DNA of 47,177 bases, from assembly GCA_031082125.1 (NCBI GenBank), contig JAVHLM010000045.1, positions 1 through 47,177 of the forward strand. The letters are read 5' to 3'. Of the stretch, positions 23,945-31,785 are shown piece by piece. This stretch comes from Candidatus Eremiobacterota bacterium (GTDB lineage Bacteria; Vulcanimicrobiota; CADAWZ01; Ess09-12). Every line of letters begins with the position of its first letter. Position 1 is the stretch's first letter. The translations under genes and the position numbers were made by a program. The notes under the pieces were generated by a model that was not told the origin of the DNA, made no database searches, and was given only the letters and a program-made list of their open reading frames with translations.

Positions 23945-25150
23945 CTAGAGAATCGCGAACTTCTCGTTCCTGATGATGCCGTCCCAGTACTCCGTCACGG
24001 TGCCGTCGCGCAAGAGTATATCCAGGTTCAGGGCCTTGGTCTCCTCGTAATCCATGGTGTGCTTGTCGGGCCACGAGAAAATGACATAGACGAAATTGGG
24101 CTCAACGAGGCCCTTCTTTTCCGCCGCATCCTTATAAGCCTGGATATTTCTGGCATTCTCTTCACCGATGTACCGGGCAAGATACCGTGTCATGCTCTCG
24201 GGACCGTTCTTTTTATAGCCAAGCTTCTCTCTGATGATGGGATGCTCGAGGAAGGCGTAGTAGTCGAAATCAAAGAGATAGGTATTAGGGAACCACATGG
24301 TGGAGGTCCAGAACGCCATGAGGTACTCGTAAGGCATCCTTATCTCCCTTGCCAGGTATTTGACGAAGTCCGAGAGATAGATGTCCTTCTCACCCATGCG
24401 GCGCCCTATGCCTGTGGCTACGCGGGCCCTTATCTGGTAGATGAAATCATTGTTTTCCAGGGCGTACCTGGTGAGCTCACCAAGCTGATCGTCATTGATG
24501 CCCCGGACCATCGTGTACGAGAGCTGGCAGAAGATGCCGCCCACTTTCTTCAGGTTCTCCAGGCCTTTCAGCTTTGTCTCCAGCAGGTTGGCATTCTCGA
24601 TCTTTGTGAAAGACTCTTCATTGAGGCCGTTGCAGGAGAAATTGACAAGGGTGCAGCCCGCTTCCCTGATCTTCTCCACAAAGCGGATATCGGCGAGCTT
24701 CACGCCGTTGGTGACAATGCCGGCTATTTTTCCCTGGGACCTCACATAGCTGATTATCTCCAGGAGATCTTCTCTCGTGGTGGGCTCGCCGCCCGAGAGC
24801 GTCACCGTAGCGCCGCGATACTCCCTGATGGCCTTCTTGAGCTCGTCAAGGGTGAAATCAAGGCTTGTGTCCCTCTCGGGGAGATAGCAGAGATGGCACT
24901 TCAGGTTGCATCCATGGGTGATGTTGATCATCAGGGTCCTGAAAGGATAGGGACAGGGATCACTGACGCGCTTCACCGAGATGACCCGCCTGAAAAAATC
25001 TACATCCCTCTCAAGCACCCCCTTGGTCACACCGTGTTCAGGGCAGCTCTTAAGAATGACGACCTTGTCATTCTCGGCGATGACCTGGGCATCCACTTTC
25101 CTGTAACACTCACTGCACAGGCCTGTGGTCTTCTCTTTTAATATTTCCAT
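23945..25150 (-). CDS. Radical SAM enzyme with N-terminal Cys-rich domain (Tes/MJ0619-like)
   Basis: 401 residues from the ATG at 25150, which has GAGGT upstream; an ATG at 25186 adds 12 residues. Residues 12-40 carry TGLCSECYRKV and LKSCPEHG, a metal-binding knob like that of archaeal MJ0619 methylases and tetraether lipid synthase (Tes). The radical SAM core follows with THGCNLKCHLCYLP (Cys81, Cys85, Cys88) and LSGGEP at about 119. The C-terminal part (about 290-400) lacks the long extra clusters of Tes, and the protein is shorter than Tes, so lipid coupling cannot be assumed. It is convergent with the two B12-type radical SAM genes, 16 nt away. Confidence 0.88.
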   Translation of the reverse strand: MEILKEKTTGLCSECYRKVDAQVIAENDKVVILKSCPEHGVTKGVLERDVDFFRRVISVKRVSDPCPYPFRTLMINITHGCNLKCHLCYLPERDTSLDFTLDELKKAIREYRGATVTLSGGEPTTREDLLEIISYVRSQGKIAGIVTNGVKLADIRFVEKIREAGCTLVNFSCNGLNEESFTKIENANLLETKLKGLENLKKVGGIFCQLSYTMVRGINDDQLGELTRYALENNDFIYQIRARVATGIGRRMGEKDIYLSDFVKYLAREIRMPYEYLMAFWTSTMWFPNTYLFDFDYYAFLEHPIIREKLGYKKNGPESMTRYLARYIGEENARNIQAYKDAAEKKGLVEPNFVYVIFSWPDKHTMDYEETKALNLDILLRDGTVTEYWDGIIRNEKFAIL

Positions 25151-25293
25151 GGGGACCTCTTTTCTTCTGTCGATTTCTGGAAGCATTTATGAATATGCCT
25201 TCTTTCCCTGAACAGCGCGGAAAAAAAGGCAACAGGCTGAAGCCGATGACTCAAGCGATGGGTCCCGCTTCCCGCAATCCCTTCTCTGCCCCT

Positions 25294-26001
25294 TCAGAGG
25301 AGCCTCTCTATCTCCTTCTCCAGCTCATCGGCGCTGAAGCGGCCTTTTCCCCCGGATTCAGCGGCAAGAGCCACGGAAAGGACTCCCCCTGCAATGCGGC
25401 AGCTCTTCATGCCTGCTGCCGAAAGCCTCACTTCGCGCACCTTTGCCGAGAGCTCTGAGCGGCCCAGATCATCTGAAGCGGTGCGGATCATCGCTTTCTC
25501 AAGGGCGTCAAGCTGCTCCTTCAGAGCCCACATGGCGCCGTCAGACGAGGGAAAGGCATCCCACTCGACCGATACGGCGAGTGCATGGCCCAGTTTTTCC
25601 GCAAGAAGGCGCGAGTGCTCCTCGGCTCTCCTTTTCAGGTCCAGGCGGGTGGGAGGCGTGCCACCGGGGGGCACCTCGAGGCTTCCTCCAGAGAGGGGGC
25701 TCACCGCCTTCTGCGCTCCATGGACGGTGAGAGCCTCAATGCTTGACATCATGACATAAAAGACATCATTGGTGGCAAAGCCCGAGTGATCTGCCGGCCT
25801 CAGCGTCACTGCCCGGCTCCCTCCAGAGGTCTTTTCCTCGACGCCGGTGAGATATCCCTTGACATCACGCCCCGAATTGAGGTGAAGGGTGAGGAGAAAC
25901 AGGTCATTGTCAGAGGCCTGTGTCCTGGCGGCGAGCTCCTCGAGGATCTCGTGAGGCTTCCGGGGAGGGAGCCTGTTGAGGATTGAGCCTTGTGTGTCCA
26001 T
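25294..26001 (-). CDS. Hypothetical protein, unknown family
   Basis: 235 residues, soluble. An N-terminal region (about 1-90) contains LTLHLNSGRDVKGYLTGVEE and a later VFYVMMSSIEALTVH, which together look like an LSm/SH3-like small beta-barrel. A proline/glycine linker near 110-120 (PPGGTPPTRL) leads to a helical C-terminal half ending in ADELEKEIERLL. No enzyme motif is visible. AAGGA is 7 nt from the ATG. It starts 12 nt after the stop of the 26014-26424 gene on the same strand, so the pair is probably an operon. Its function is unknown. Confidence 0.68.
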   Translation of the reverse strand: MDTQGSILNRLPPRKPHEILEELAARTQASDNDLFLLTLHLNSGRDVKGYLTGVEEKTSGGSRAVTLRPADHSGFATNDVFYVMMSSIEALTVHGAQKAVSPLSGGSLEVPPGGTPPTRLDLKRRAEEHSRLLAEKLGHALAVSVEWDAFPSSDGAMWALKEQLDALEKAMIRTASDDLGRSELSAKVREVRLSAAGMKSCRIAGGVLSVALAAESGGKGRFSADELEKEIERLL

Positions 26002-26013
26002 GCGCTTTCCTTC

Positions 26014-26424
26014 TTACAGCTTTTTAGAAATCACTTCGACCACGGCTTTTGTGCGGTCTCTCACGTCGTCGATATTGGTGGTGGGAAGGTGATCGATGGT
26101 GAGCACGCCGCCGTCGAAGTTGATGGCTGAGCCGGCGGAGTAATTCCCCATCCTGTTGCAGATGACCACTTTCTTGAGGCCGGCGCGGAGTGCTTCCTTA
26201 CCCATGTCGTCAATGCATATCTCCTTGAAGCCGTTGATGAGAGGCTGGAAATATACCTTGGGAAAAGAGTCCTCGTAAAGATGGGTCATTTCCTCGATAC
26301 CCAGGGACTCCCAGTCAATCTCCATTGCCACCTCGAATGCGGCGGCCTCGTCAACCTTCTTTTTCAGCCCCGGAAAGATGTCATCCTGGAATTTCTTTAC
26401 AGCCCTGCGCTCCTGAAGTCCCAT
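26014..26424 (-). CDS. Hypothetical protein, unknown family
   Basis: 136 residues, soluble and acidic, mixed alpha/beta: a helical N-terminus (AVKKFQDDIFPGLKKKVDE), then EVAMEIDWESLG, then strands KKVVICNRMG and GVLTIDHLPT, ending in a helix (RTKAVVEVISKKL). No motif that I can assign. The ATG has a near-ideal AAAGGAGGACTG upstream. It is the first gene of a pair with 25294-26001 and its upstream region contains two tandem 21-bp repeats, so its expression may be regulated. Confidence 0.72.
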   Translation of the reverse strand: MGLQERRAVKKFQDDIFPGLKKKVDEAAAFEVAMEIDWESLGIEEMTHLYEDSFPKVYFQPLINGFKEICIDDMGKEALRAGLKKVVICNRMGNYSAGSAINFDGGVLTIDHLPTTNIDDVRDRTKAVVEVISKKL

Positions 26425-26439
26425 GAGCAGTCCTCCTTT

Positions 26440-26481
26440 TTATAAGTGTCACTCTCTAATTTATAAGTGTCACTCTCTAAT
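26440..26481. repeat. Two exact tandem 21-bp repeats upstream of 26424 gene
   Basis: TTATAAGTGTCACTCTCTAA plus T occurs twice in perfect tandem (26440-26460 and 26461-26481). On the minus strand each copy contains GTGACACTTATAA, and the inner copy ends just before the ribosome binding site of the 26014-26424 gene. A 21-bp period is two helical turns. It could be a double operator or a recent slippage duplication of the promoter -10 region. Confidence 0.8.
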
Positions 26482-26514
26482 TTACATGCCGCCCCCCGAT
26501 GTTCCTGCTGTTAT

Positions 26515-28707
26515 TCAGAGCACGAGGGGAAGAAGGAGCATGAAATCAAAACCTTTCCCGTCCTCCCCCTGGCTCCCTGGAATGTAGCGGATGACTGAGC
26601 CGCCTGAGTCGTGGACGCCAAGGGCAAGAAAATGCTTCCCCCTAAGCCGTTGCGGGGGATAGTAATAGACCTGGTCCTCGGTGATTTCACCGGTGCGCCA
26701 TTTCGAGGTGCCGGATTTTCCCCCCAGCGTGAAGAAGCTGGTGGTCTTCTCCGGCATGACTTTTCTATACCTTTCATCAAGCAGGATGAGAGACGCCAGG
26801 ACGTCGCGGGGGATCTCCCTCAGGGCTTTCCAGTAAAAGCAGAAAGTGAGCTTTTTCCGGTACACGGCGCTCACCTGCTGGGGGGGAAGCCGGTAGCCAA
26901 GGAACTGGAGCTCACCGCCAAAGGTTCCGTCGTTGGCAATCCCCCTGAAGACACCGGGAGGCAATGCCTTGACCGTGACAGCCTTCCTGAAGCCCTTTAT
27001 CCGGTATGGGAGGGCATCGGTGGGCACGACGGCCATCGGCCTGAAAAAAACGTCGGGGAGGTAAGGCTCAAGCGTCACGTCGCCCATCAGCAGCACTTCG
27101 GGGTATTTGTCCTCGTCGATGCTGTCGCCGCCTATAAAAAGGGGAATACCGCCGGAGAGGCTCCTCTCGAGGTCTTCCTTGAGCAAGGCGTTCTTCTGGA
27201 GGGCCTGCCGCGAAGGAACTGCACCGGCAGTAATGCGCTCCATGACAGAGATATCGGGACTTTTCACAAGAAGATGCTTTGCCGCCACGGCGGCATCATA
27301 ACGGTTGAAATAGGTGACAAGCTGCTGGAGGATGAGGGAGCTGTATATGATCGAGCGGGGCGGGAGAGCGCCGACGATGGCCCGCGTCGGCTCATAACAG
27401 CTCACCATGGCGCGGCCGTTCACAAGAGGGAAGTTCTTCGCGAGAAGCCAGAGCGGCAGCACAAAAATCGCGAGCACAAGCATCGCTGACAGCGGGAGTC
27501 TTGCGCGTCCCGAAAGGGCAAGAAGAGGGCCTTCCAGGATACGGAGATAGAGCGCCAGGGCGCCGGCGGCAGCGAGCACAAGGTAGAGCAGCAGCGAGGG
27601 AAGGGCAAAGGAGGTGTTGGCGCCCTGCCCCTCCATGGCGCTGAGCGTGAGAAACGGCAGGGTAGTTGAGAGAAAGAGAAGCACAAGAAGGGAGAGAACC
27701 TTCGCTCTTGTGGAAAAGCGGGAAAGTCCCTCCCCGCGGCGCGGGAACAGCAGCACTATCGTGAGGACAAGAGCGGCGAGAAAGAGGGCAAGCGTCACGG
27801 GAGGGAGCTGAGAAAGCACTATATTCCGAAAATAGGGCACTATATTGGAAAAAAGCCTGCCGATGCTGAACATGGGGCCTTCGCGCCAGGGGCTCCCGCT
27901 CATGTAGGCGGCGAACCACCGGGGAGACCCCGTGGCGATGCCCTTCATCACGGCGGTGGGATGAATGAAGGGAGGCACCGAGGCGAGGGCCCAGAGATAA
28001 TAGAGGTAGGCGAGCAGGCCGGGAATCACCAGAAGCAGGGAGAGGAGCCTCTCTTTTGCGGTGGTCTTCTCAACAGGGCAGAGGAGCAGAAAAAGAAGAA
28101 GGGGCGCCGCAAAGGTGAGGGCATTCAGGATGCTCGTTCCCATCATCAGGCCCGCGCAGAGACTGCTCAGGGCAAGCCACTTTTTCCCGCCCCTTTCCAG
28201 GAAGAGAAAGGCGAAATAGAGCGACATCGCCATGAGGAACATGAAAAAAGTGAAGACCTCGGTGATGACGGCGTGGCTCCAGAAGAGCCCTGAGATCCCG
28301 AAGGTGCAGGCTGCGGCAGAGGCCAGGACCAGGAGCGGCAGGGCGGCGCACCGGGGAAAGATCAGGGACAGGGCCTTCCGTGAGAGGATGAAGACGGCCG
28401 CTCCGGCAAGGGCCCCGAAGAAGGCGGAAAAGAGGTTCATGGCATAAGGGAGGGGGAGAAAAAAGAGGACCGCGCAGAAAAGCCTTGCCGCGATGAGGTA
28501 GAGGGGATGGCCCGGCGGGTGGTCGATGCCCCCCGTGGAGGCACAGAGGGCATACTCGAGGGCATCCCACGTGTTGTAAGGCGTGGAGGTCCCCCAGTCA
28601 GGGGTAAGGGTCGCAAGGTAAAGGGCAAAGAAGAGCAGGGCAAGGATGGCGGGAACCAGGCCTGTTGAGCGGCCTCTTTCCTGGGTCGGGATCGACTGGC
28701 TCTCCAT
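26515..28707 (-). CDS. DUF2723-type multi-pass membrane protein (glycosyltransferase-like)
   Basis: 730 residues. Residues 18-430 hold about eleven hydrophobic helices; the last 260 residues are a soluble, mostly periplasmic domain with beta-rich stretches. NTWDALEYALCASTGGIDH and PPGHPLYL at about 46-71 match the DUF2723 signature: an acidic pair in the first external loop followed by H-P-P-G-(Y/H)-P-L-Y. This fold belongs to the GT-C-like group (related to O-mannosyltransferases), so transfer of a lipid-linked sugar to a protein or glycan outside the membrane is a reasonable guess, not proven. AAGGAG is about 7 nt from the ATG. No other glycan gene is nearby. Confidence 0.82.
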   Translation of the reverse strand: MESQSIPTQERGRSTGLVPAILALLFFALYLATLTPDWGTSTPYNTWDALEYALCASTGGIDHPPGHPLYLIAARLFCAVLFFLPLPYAMNLFSAFFGALAGAAVFILSRKALSLIFPRCAALPLLVLASAAACTFGISGLFWSHAVITEVFTFFMFLMAMSLYFAFLFLERGGKKWLALSSLCAGLMMGTSILNALTFAAPLLLFLLLCPVEKTTAKERLLSLLLVIPGLLAYLYYLWALASVPPFIHPTAVMKGIATGSPRWFAAYMSGSPWREGPMFSIGRLFSNIVPYFRNIVLSQLPPVTLALFLAALVLTIVLLFPRRGEGLSRFSTRAKVLSLLVLLFLSTTLPFLTLSAMEGQGANTSFALPSLLLYLVLAAAGALALYLRILEGPLLALSGRARLPLSAMLVLAIFVLPLWLLAKNFPLVNGRAMVSCYEPTRAIVGALPPRSIIYSSLILQQLVTYFNRYDAAVAAKHLLVKSPDISVMERITAGAVPSRQALQKNALLKEDLERSLSGGIPLFIGGDSIDEDKYPEVLLMGDVTLEPYLPDVFFRPMAVVPTDALPYRIKGFRKAVTVKALPPGVFRGIANDGTFGGELQFLGYRLPPQQVSAVYRKKLTFCFYWKALREIPRDVLASLILLDERYRKVMPEKTTSFFTLGGKSGTSKWRTGEITEDQVYYYPPQRLRGKHFLALGVHDSGGSVIRYIPGSQGEDGKGFDFMLLLPLVL

Positions 28708-29027
28708 TTCAGCTCTCCTTATTCCCCCGCTTCAATGATGGCTTCCCGCCACGCCCCCCCCCGGAGTATCCGGGGCATGCTGCAGGATGGCTGATACGGA
28801 AGGGAAAGCTCGCCGATTATCAGCGCTTCTATTGAAGTTCGAGAGAAAGGGGGGGCCTCCTTTCTGCCATGATGAGCGGGACCGGCGCCTGTGCATGGCT
28901 TCGGTGATACTCTCACACATTACCTGCCACAAAGAGTTTTTCGGCTCAAATATTTTCCGCCCGGCGGCAGACCGGCTCTGAAACGCGGGGAAACAGGCCC
29001 AATCCTTCGCTGGCTGCCGCCTTATGA
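28708..29027. other. Intergenic stretch without supported gene
   Basis: These 320 bp lie between the divergent membrane protein and HNH genes. They contain the ribosome binding site of the membrane protein gene (AAGGAG near 28717). Short plus-strand frames are open here but none shows family motifs; part of the region may once have encoded the missing N-terminus of the HNH protein. Homopolymer runs (CCCCCCCC near 28754, GGGGGG near 28850) are present. Confidence 0.4.
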
Positions 29028-29042
29028 CCTTCAGGGTCCTTT

Positions 29043-29876
29043 TTGGCCTCTTTGCCCCTTTCAGGCCCTCTGGAGGGCAGGATCGCAAAGAGCGCCCTGC
29101 GTCATCTCTCGAGGGTCGCGACGCCTGAGAACGAGTGCTGGTGGCTCACCATTGCAGAGGTGCGCTCTTTGTGCGGCCTCGAGAGGGAAGTAAAAAGGGC
29201 CCTCGCCGAAGGGAAGGCCGGATCGGCGGCCCCTTCCGACGACGCTCCCGAAGCTAGGGATGAAGGCACGATGATGTATTTCAGCGTGCCACCCTCTCTT
29301 GCCCTCACCTGGGACTTCGCCCTCTCCCTCTTCAGGGACAGGTGTTTTGAGAAGCTCTGGAAGTATTTCAGCGATGTCGATGAGCTGCGCGACGCCGAGG
29401 CCAGCATGGAAATTGAAAAAGATTCCTGTCTGTGTGCGGGCCTCGGAAACCAGTCGGGGAGCGATCATCTGTATGCAGGGGCATGCAATGGGAAAGAGCA
29501 GGCAGCCCATCACCATAAAATCCTCAAACGTGACCGGTTCCGCTGCCAGGCCCCCGGCTGCCGATGCCGCCGCAACCTCCACGTGCACCATATCATCAGG
29601 CGCTCCCAGGGGGGCACTGATGACCCCTGGAACCTCATCACCCTCTGCGAGGCCTGCCACCTCCACCTGCTCCATGGCCTCAGGACTCTCACCATGAGCG
29701 GCAAAGCGCCTTATGATCTCACCTTCACCTTCGGCTCCCTCTCTGGAGGGACCCCTTTCCTGGTCTATGCAGGGGGGGCCGGCGGGGATCTGCGGCGCGT
29801 GACGCCGGAGTCTCCCCGGGTTCCTGAGGACTGCGCACGCAATACCTCTTGCCTGCCCGCAGAAGATCATGTATAA
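29043..29876 (+). CDS. HNH endonuclease domain protein, N-terminally truncated
   Basis: 277 codons from a TTG. The C-terminal half has a complete HNH nuclease: RDRFRCQAPGCRCRRN, then LHVHHIIRRSQGG and NLITLCEACHLHLLHG, with the zinc Cys pairs, the HH pair and the final H. The N-terminal part, from GRIAKSALRHLSRVATPE, matches the middle of the DUF222-like HNH family, which normally has another 100 or so residues before that point. A stop (29025) and no ribosome binding site lie immediately upstream, so the gene has lost its start. It may still give a nuclease domain from an internal ATG at 29271, but I regard it as a probable pseudogene with an intact catalytic part. Confidence 0.68.
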   Translation: MASLPLSGPLEGRIAKSALRHLSRVATPENECWWLTIAEVRSLCGLEREVKRALAEGKAGSAAPSDDAPEARDEGTMMYFSVPPSLALTWDFALSLFRDRCFEKLWKYFSDVDELRDAEASMEIEKDSCLCAGLGNQSGSDHLYAGACNGKEQAAHHHKILKRDRFRCQAPGCRCRRNLHVHHIIRRSQGGTDDPWNLITLCEACHLHLLHGLRTLTMSGKAPYDLTFTFGSLSGGTPFLVYAGGAGGDLRRVTPESPRVPEDCARNTSCLPAEDHV

Positions 29877-29877
29877 T
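29849..29877 (+). promoter_or_regulatory. Sigma-70-like promoter for the propeller lipoprotein
   Basis: TTGCCT (29849-29854) and a perfect TATAAT (29872-29877) are separated by 17 bp. The promoter lies inside the last codons of the HNH gene and would start transcription near 29884, giving a leader of about 120 nt before the ATG at 30003. Confidence 0.65.
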
Positions 29878-30002
29878 TTATGGTAAGCTTTCTCAGCGGC
29901 CTGACAATTTAGGACTGAACTGCTTCCGGTTCCAGGGAGAGAAGGCTCTCCGGAGTGACAGAAAGCGATTCAAAACGCCAATTCAAAAGAAACGAGGTTC
30001 TC

Positions 30003-31745
30003 ATGAAAAACAACCAGGTCGGGATGTGGTTTCTCGTTTCCCTCATTGCGGCATGCTTGTTCTCCCTCTTCGTTCCCGGATGCGGAGGAGGAGGCGGGGG
30101 CGGCGCCGCAGGAGGCATCGGGGGCTTTGCGGGCGGCGCGAGGATCGCGAGGATCGCCATCACCCTTCCCTTCCCCCAGAAAGGCGCCGCGGGAGTCGTC
30201 AGGCTCAGGGGCACCATACCGGGGGGCAGGGACGAGTTCCTCCTCAGGGAGATCCCCGCCGGCACGACATACTTCGCCATATATATTTATGAGCGGGGGA
30301 CAACCGATGAAGCCGTCCCCCCCGTGCGCGTTGACAGGCCCGCTTCGGGAACCACTGCCACGGCCATCATCGACAATGTGCCCATCGGCTGGAAGACCAT
30401 ACGGATCCTCGCGAGCAACGCGTCCAACGAGGCCCTCGCCGAGGCCTTCTATGACATCAATGTCACCACCGGCGACAATCCCGAGGTGACCATGACCCTC
30501 ACCCCCACCCTGTCGCCCCTTCCTTCACCTTCGCCGATGCCGACGCCGACGCTCTCACCGTCGCCGACGCCTGAGCCATCGCCGTCTCCGACGCCCTCCC
30601 CCGTGCCCTCTCCGCAGCCTCCGGGGCCGGGGCCTAACCCGTCACCCACCCCGACTTCGTCGCCCGGAGCGCTGAAGTGGAGCTGCAGCCTCCCCGGCTC
30701 AGGCGCTAATTTGTACTTTTCTTCGCCTGCCATCGCATCGGACGGCACCCTCTACGTCGGCAGCTATGACAAAAAGCTCTATGCATTGAGCGCCTCGGGA
30801 ACCCCCCTGTGGAGCTTTTCCACAGGCGGCATCATAACTTCATCTCCCGTCGTGGGAAGCGACGGCACCGTCTATGTGGGCAGCCAGGACACTTATCTCT
30901 ATGCATTGAGCGCCTCGGGAACCCCCCTGTGGAGCTATCAGGCATCAGCCGCCTTCGATGGGGGGGGACCCGCTGTCGGCAATGACGGCTCAAACGACAT
31001 CATCTATGCGCCCTGCACTGACGGCTGGCTCTATGCCATCAATTCATCGGCACCGAGCTCCGCGATGTGGAGCATGAGCCTCAGCAGCAGCCTGGTATCC
31101 AATCCCGCTATTGACAGCACAGCCGGAACCATCTATATGGGGACATGGAGCGGCCACCTGATGGCCTTTTCAGTTTCTGACGGTTCGTTGAAATGGGACT
31201 ACACAGCCGCGGGGACTATCAAGGGAGGCCCCTCGGTGGGAAGCGGCGGCACTGTTTACACCGGCGCCACCAACGCCCGTCTCTACTCAGTCACCTCATC
31301 GGGCTCATCGAACTGGAGCTTCTCTTGCGATGCCATAGAAAGCCAGCCTTCCGTGGGAAGCGACGGAACCATCTATGTGGGAACTAATAGTTCCCCCTAT
31401 GGTTTCATGTACGCCATTAACCCCTCGGTGTCAGGATCGCTGAAGTGGAGCTATTCCACAGGGCCGGTGAAGTACTCAGCGGCGGCACAGGGAAATGACG
31501 GCACTGTGTACGTAGGCACGATGGACGGGAAGCTCTACGCCCTCTGCGCCTCGACAGGCACCCCGAAATGGAGCTACAGCACAGGCAACTATTTCTACTG
31601 CTCTCCCACCATCGGGAGCGACGGCACCATCTACATAGGCGCTTACAACGGCGTGTTCTACGCCATATACGGCAACGGCGGGGGCCTCGACACCGGGAGC
31701 CCATGGCCAAAGTTCGGCCGAAACATCAAGAACACCGGCAGATGA
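30003..31745 (+). CDS. PQQ-like beta-propeller lipoprotein
   Basis: 580 residues from the ATG at 30003 (GAGG upstream). A lipoprotein-type signal, LVSLIAACLFSLFVPGCGGG, gives a probable acylated Cys. A beta-rich domain of about 130 residues follows, then a Pro/Ser/Thr linker of some 60 residues, then a propeller of about eight blades (about 220-570). Each 40-residue blade has the pattern G-x-D-G-T-(V/I)-Y-V-G-S then LYAL-x-x-x-x-G-x-x-x-W-S, the PQQ-like (quinoprotein) repeat. There is no PQQ-binding signature, so a scaffold or binding function at the cell surface is more likely than a dehydrogenase. Two blades have almost identical DNA, showing recent amplification. A terminator follows. Confidence 0.82.
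   Translation: MKNNQVGMWFLVSLIAACLFSLFVPGCGGGGGGGAAGGIGGFAGGARIARIAITLPFPQKGAAGVVRLRGTIPGGRDEFLLREIPAGTTYFAIYIYERGTTDEAVPPVRVDRPASGTTATAIIDNVPIGWKTIRILASNASNEALAEAFYDINVTTGDNPEVTMTLTPTLSPLPSPSPMPTPTLSPSPTPEPSPSPTPSPVPSPQPPGPGPNPSPTPTSSPGALKWSCSLPGSGANLYFSSPAIASDGTLYVGSYDKKLYALSASGTPLWSFSTGGIITSSPVVGSDGTVYVGSQDTYLYALSASGTPLWSYQASAAFDGGGPAVGNDGSNDIIYAPCTDGWLYAINSSAPSSAMWSMSLSSSLVSNPAIDSTAGTIYMGTWSGHLMAFSVSDGSLKWDYTAAGTIKGGPSVGSGGTVYTGATNARLYSVTSSGSSNWSFSCDAIESQPSVGSDGTIYVGTNSSPYGFMYAINPSVSGSLKWSYSTGPVKYSAAAQGNDGTVYVGTMDGKLYALCASTGTPKWSYSTGNYFYCSPTIGSDGTIYIGAYNGVFYAIYGNGGGLDTGSPWPKFGRNIKNTGR
30777..30936 (+). repeat. Intragenic direct repeat (40 bp, 120 bp apart)
   Basis: Forty bases beginning CTCTATGCATTGAGCGCCTC are identical at 30777-30816 and 30897-30936. 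The distance, 120 bp, is exactly one 40-codon propeller blade. Other blades differ in DNA, so this pair was duplicated or homogenised recently. Confidence 0.85.
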
Positions 31746-31757
31746 GAAATGGGGATA

Positions 31758-31785
31758 GGGGGCCGGGATTACAGGGCCCCCTTTT
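31758..31785 (+). terminator. Rho-independent terminator
   Basis: GGGGGCC (31758-31764) pairs with GGCCCCC (31775-31781) across a 10-nt loop and is followed by TTTTCTTTC. It ends the propeller lipoprotein transcript and overlaps the last codons of the convergent mechanosensitive channel gene. Confidence 0.8.

Noticed and set aside
24059-25141. Plus-strand 360-codon frame opposite the third radical SAM gene
   Set aside because: Antisense of a gene with full radical SAM motifs; its own composition shows no domain.
30481-30665. Pro/Ser codon repeats at 30.5 kb considered as a tandem repeat array
   Set aside because: The irregular CCG/TCG-type triplets encode the linker of the propeller lipoprotein and show no fixed DNA period.
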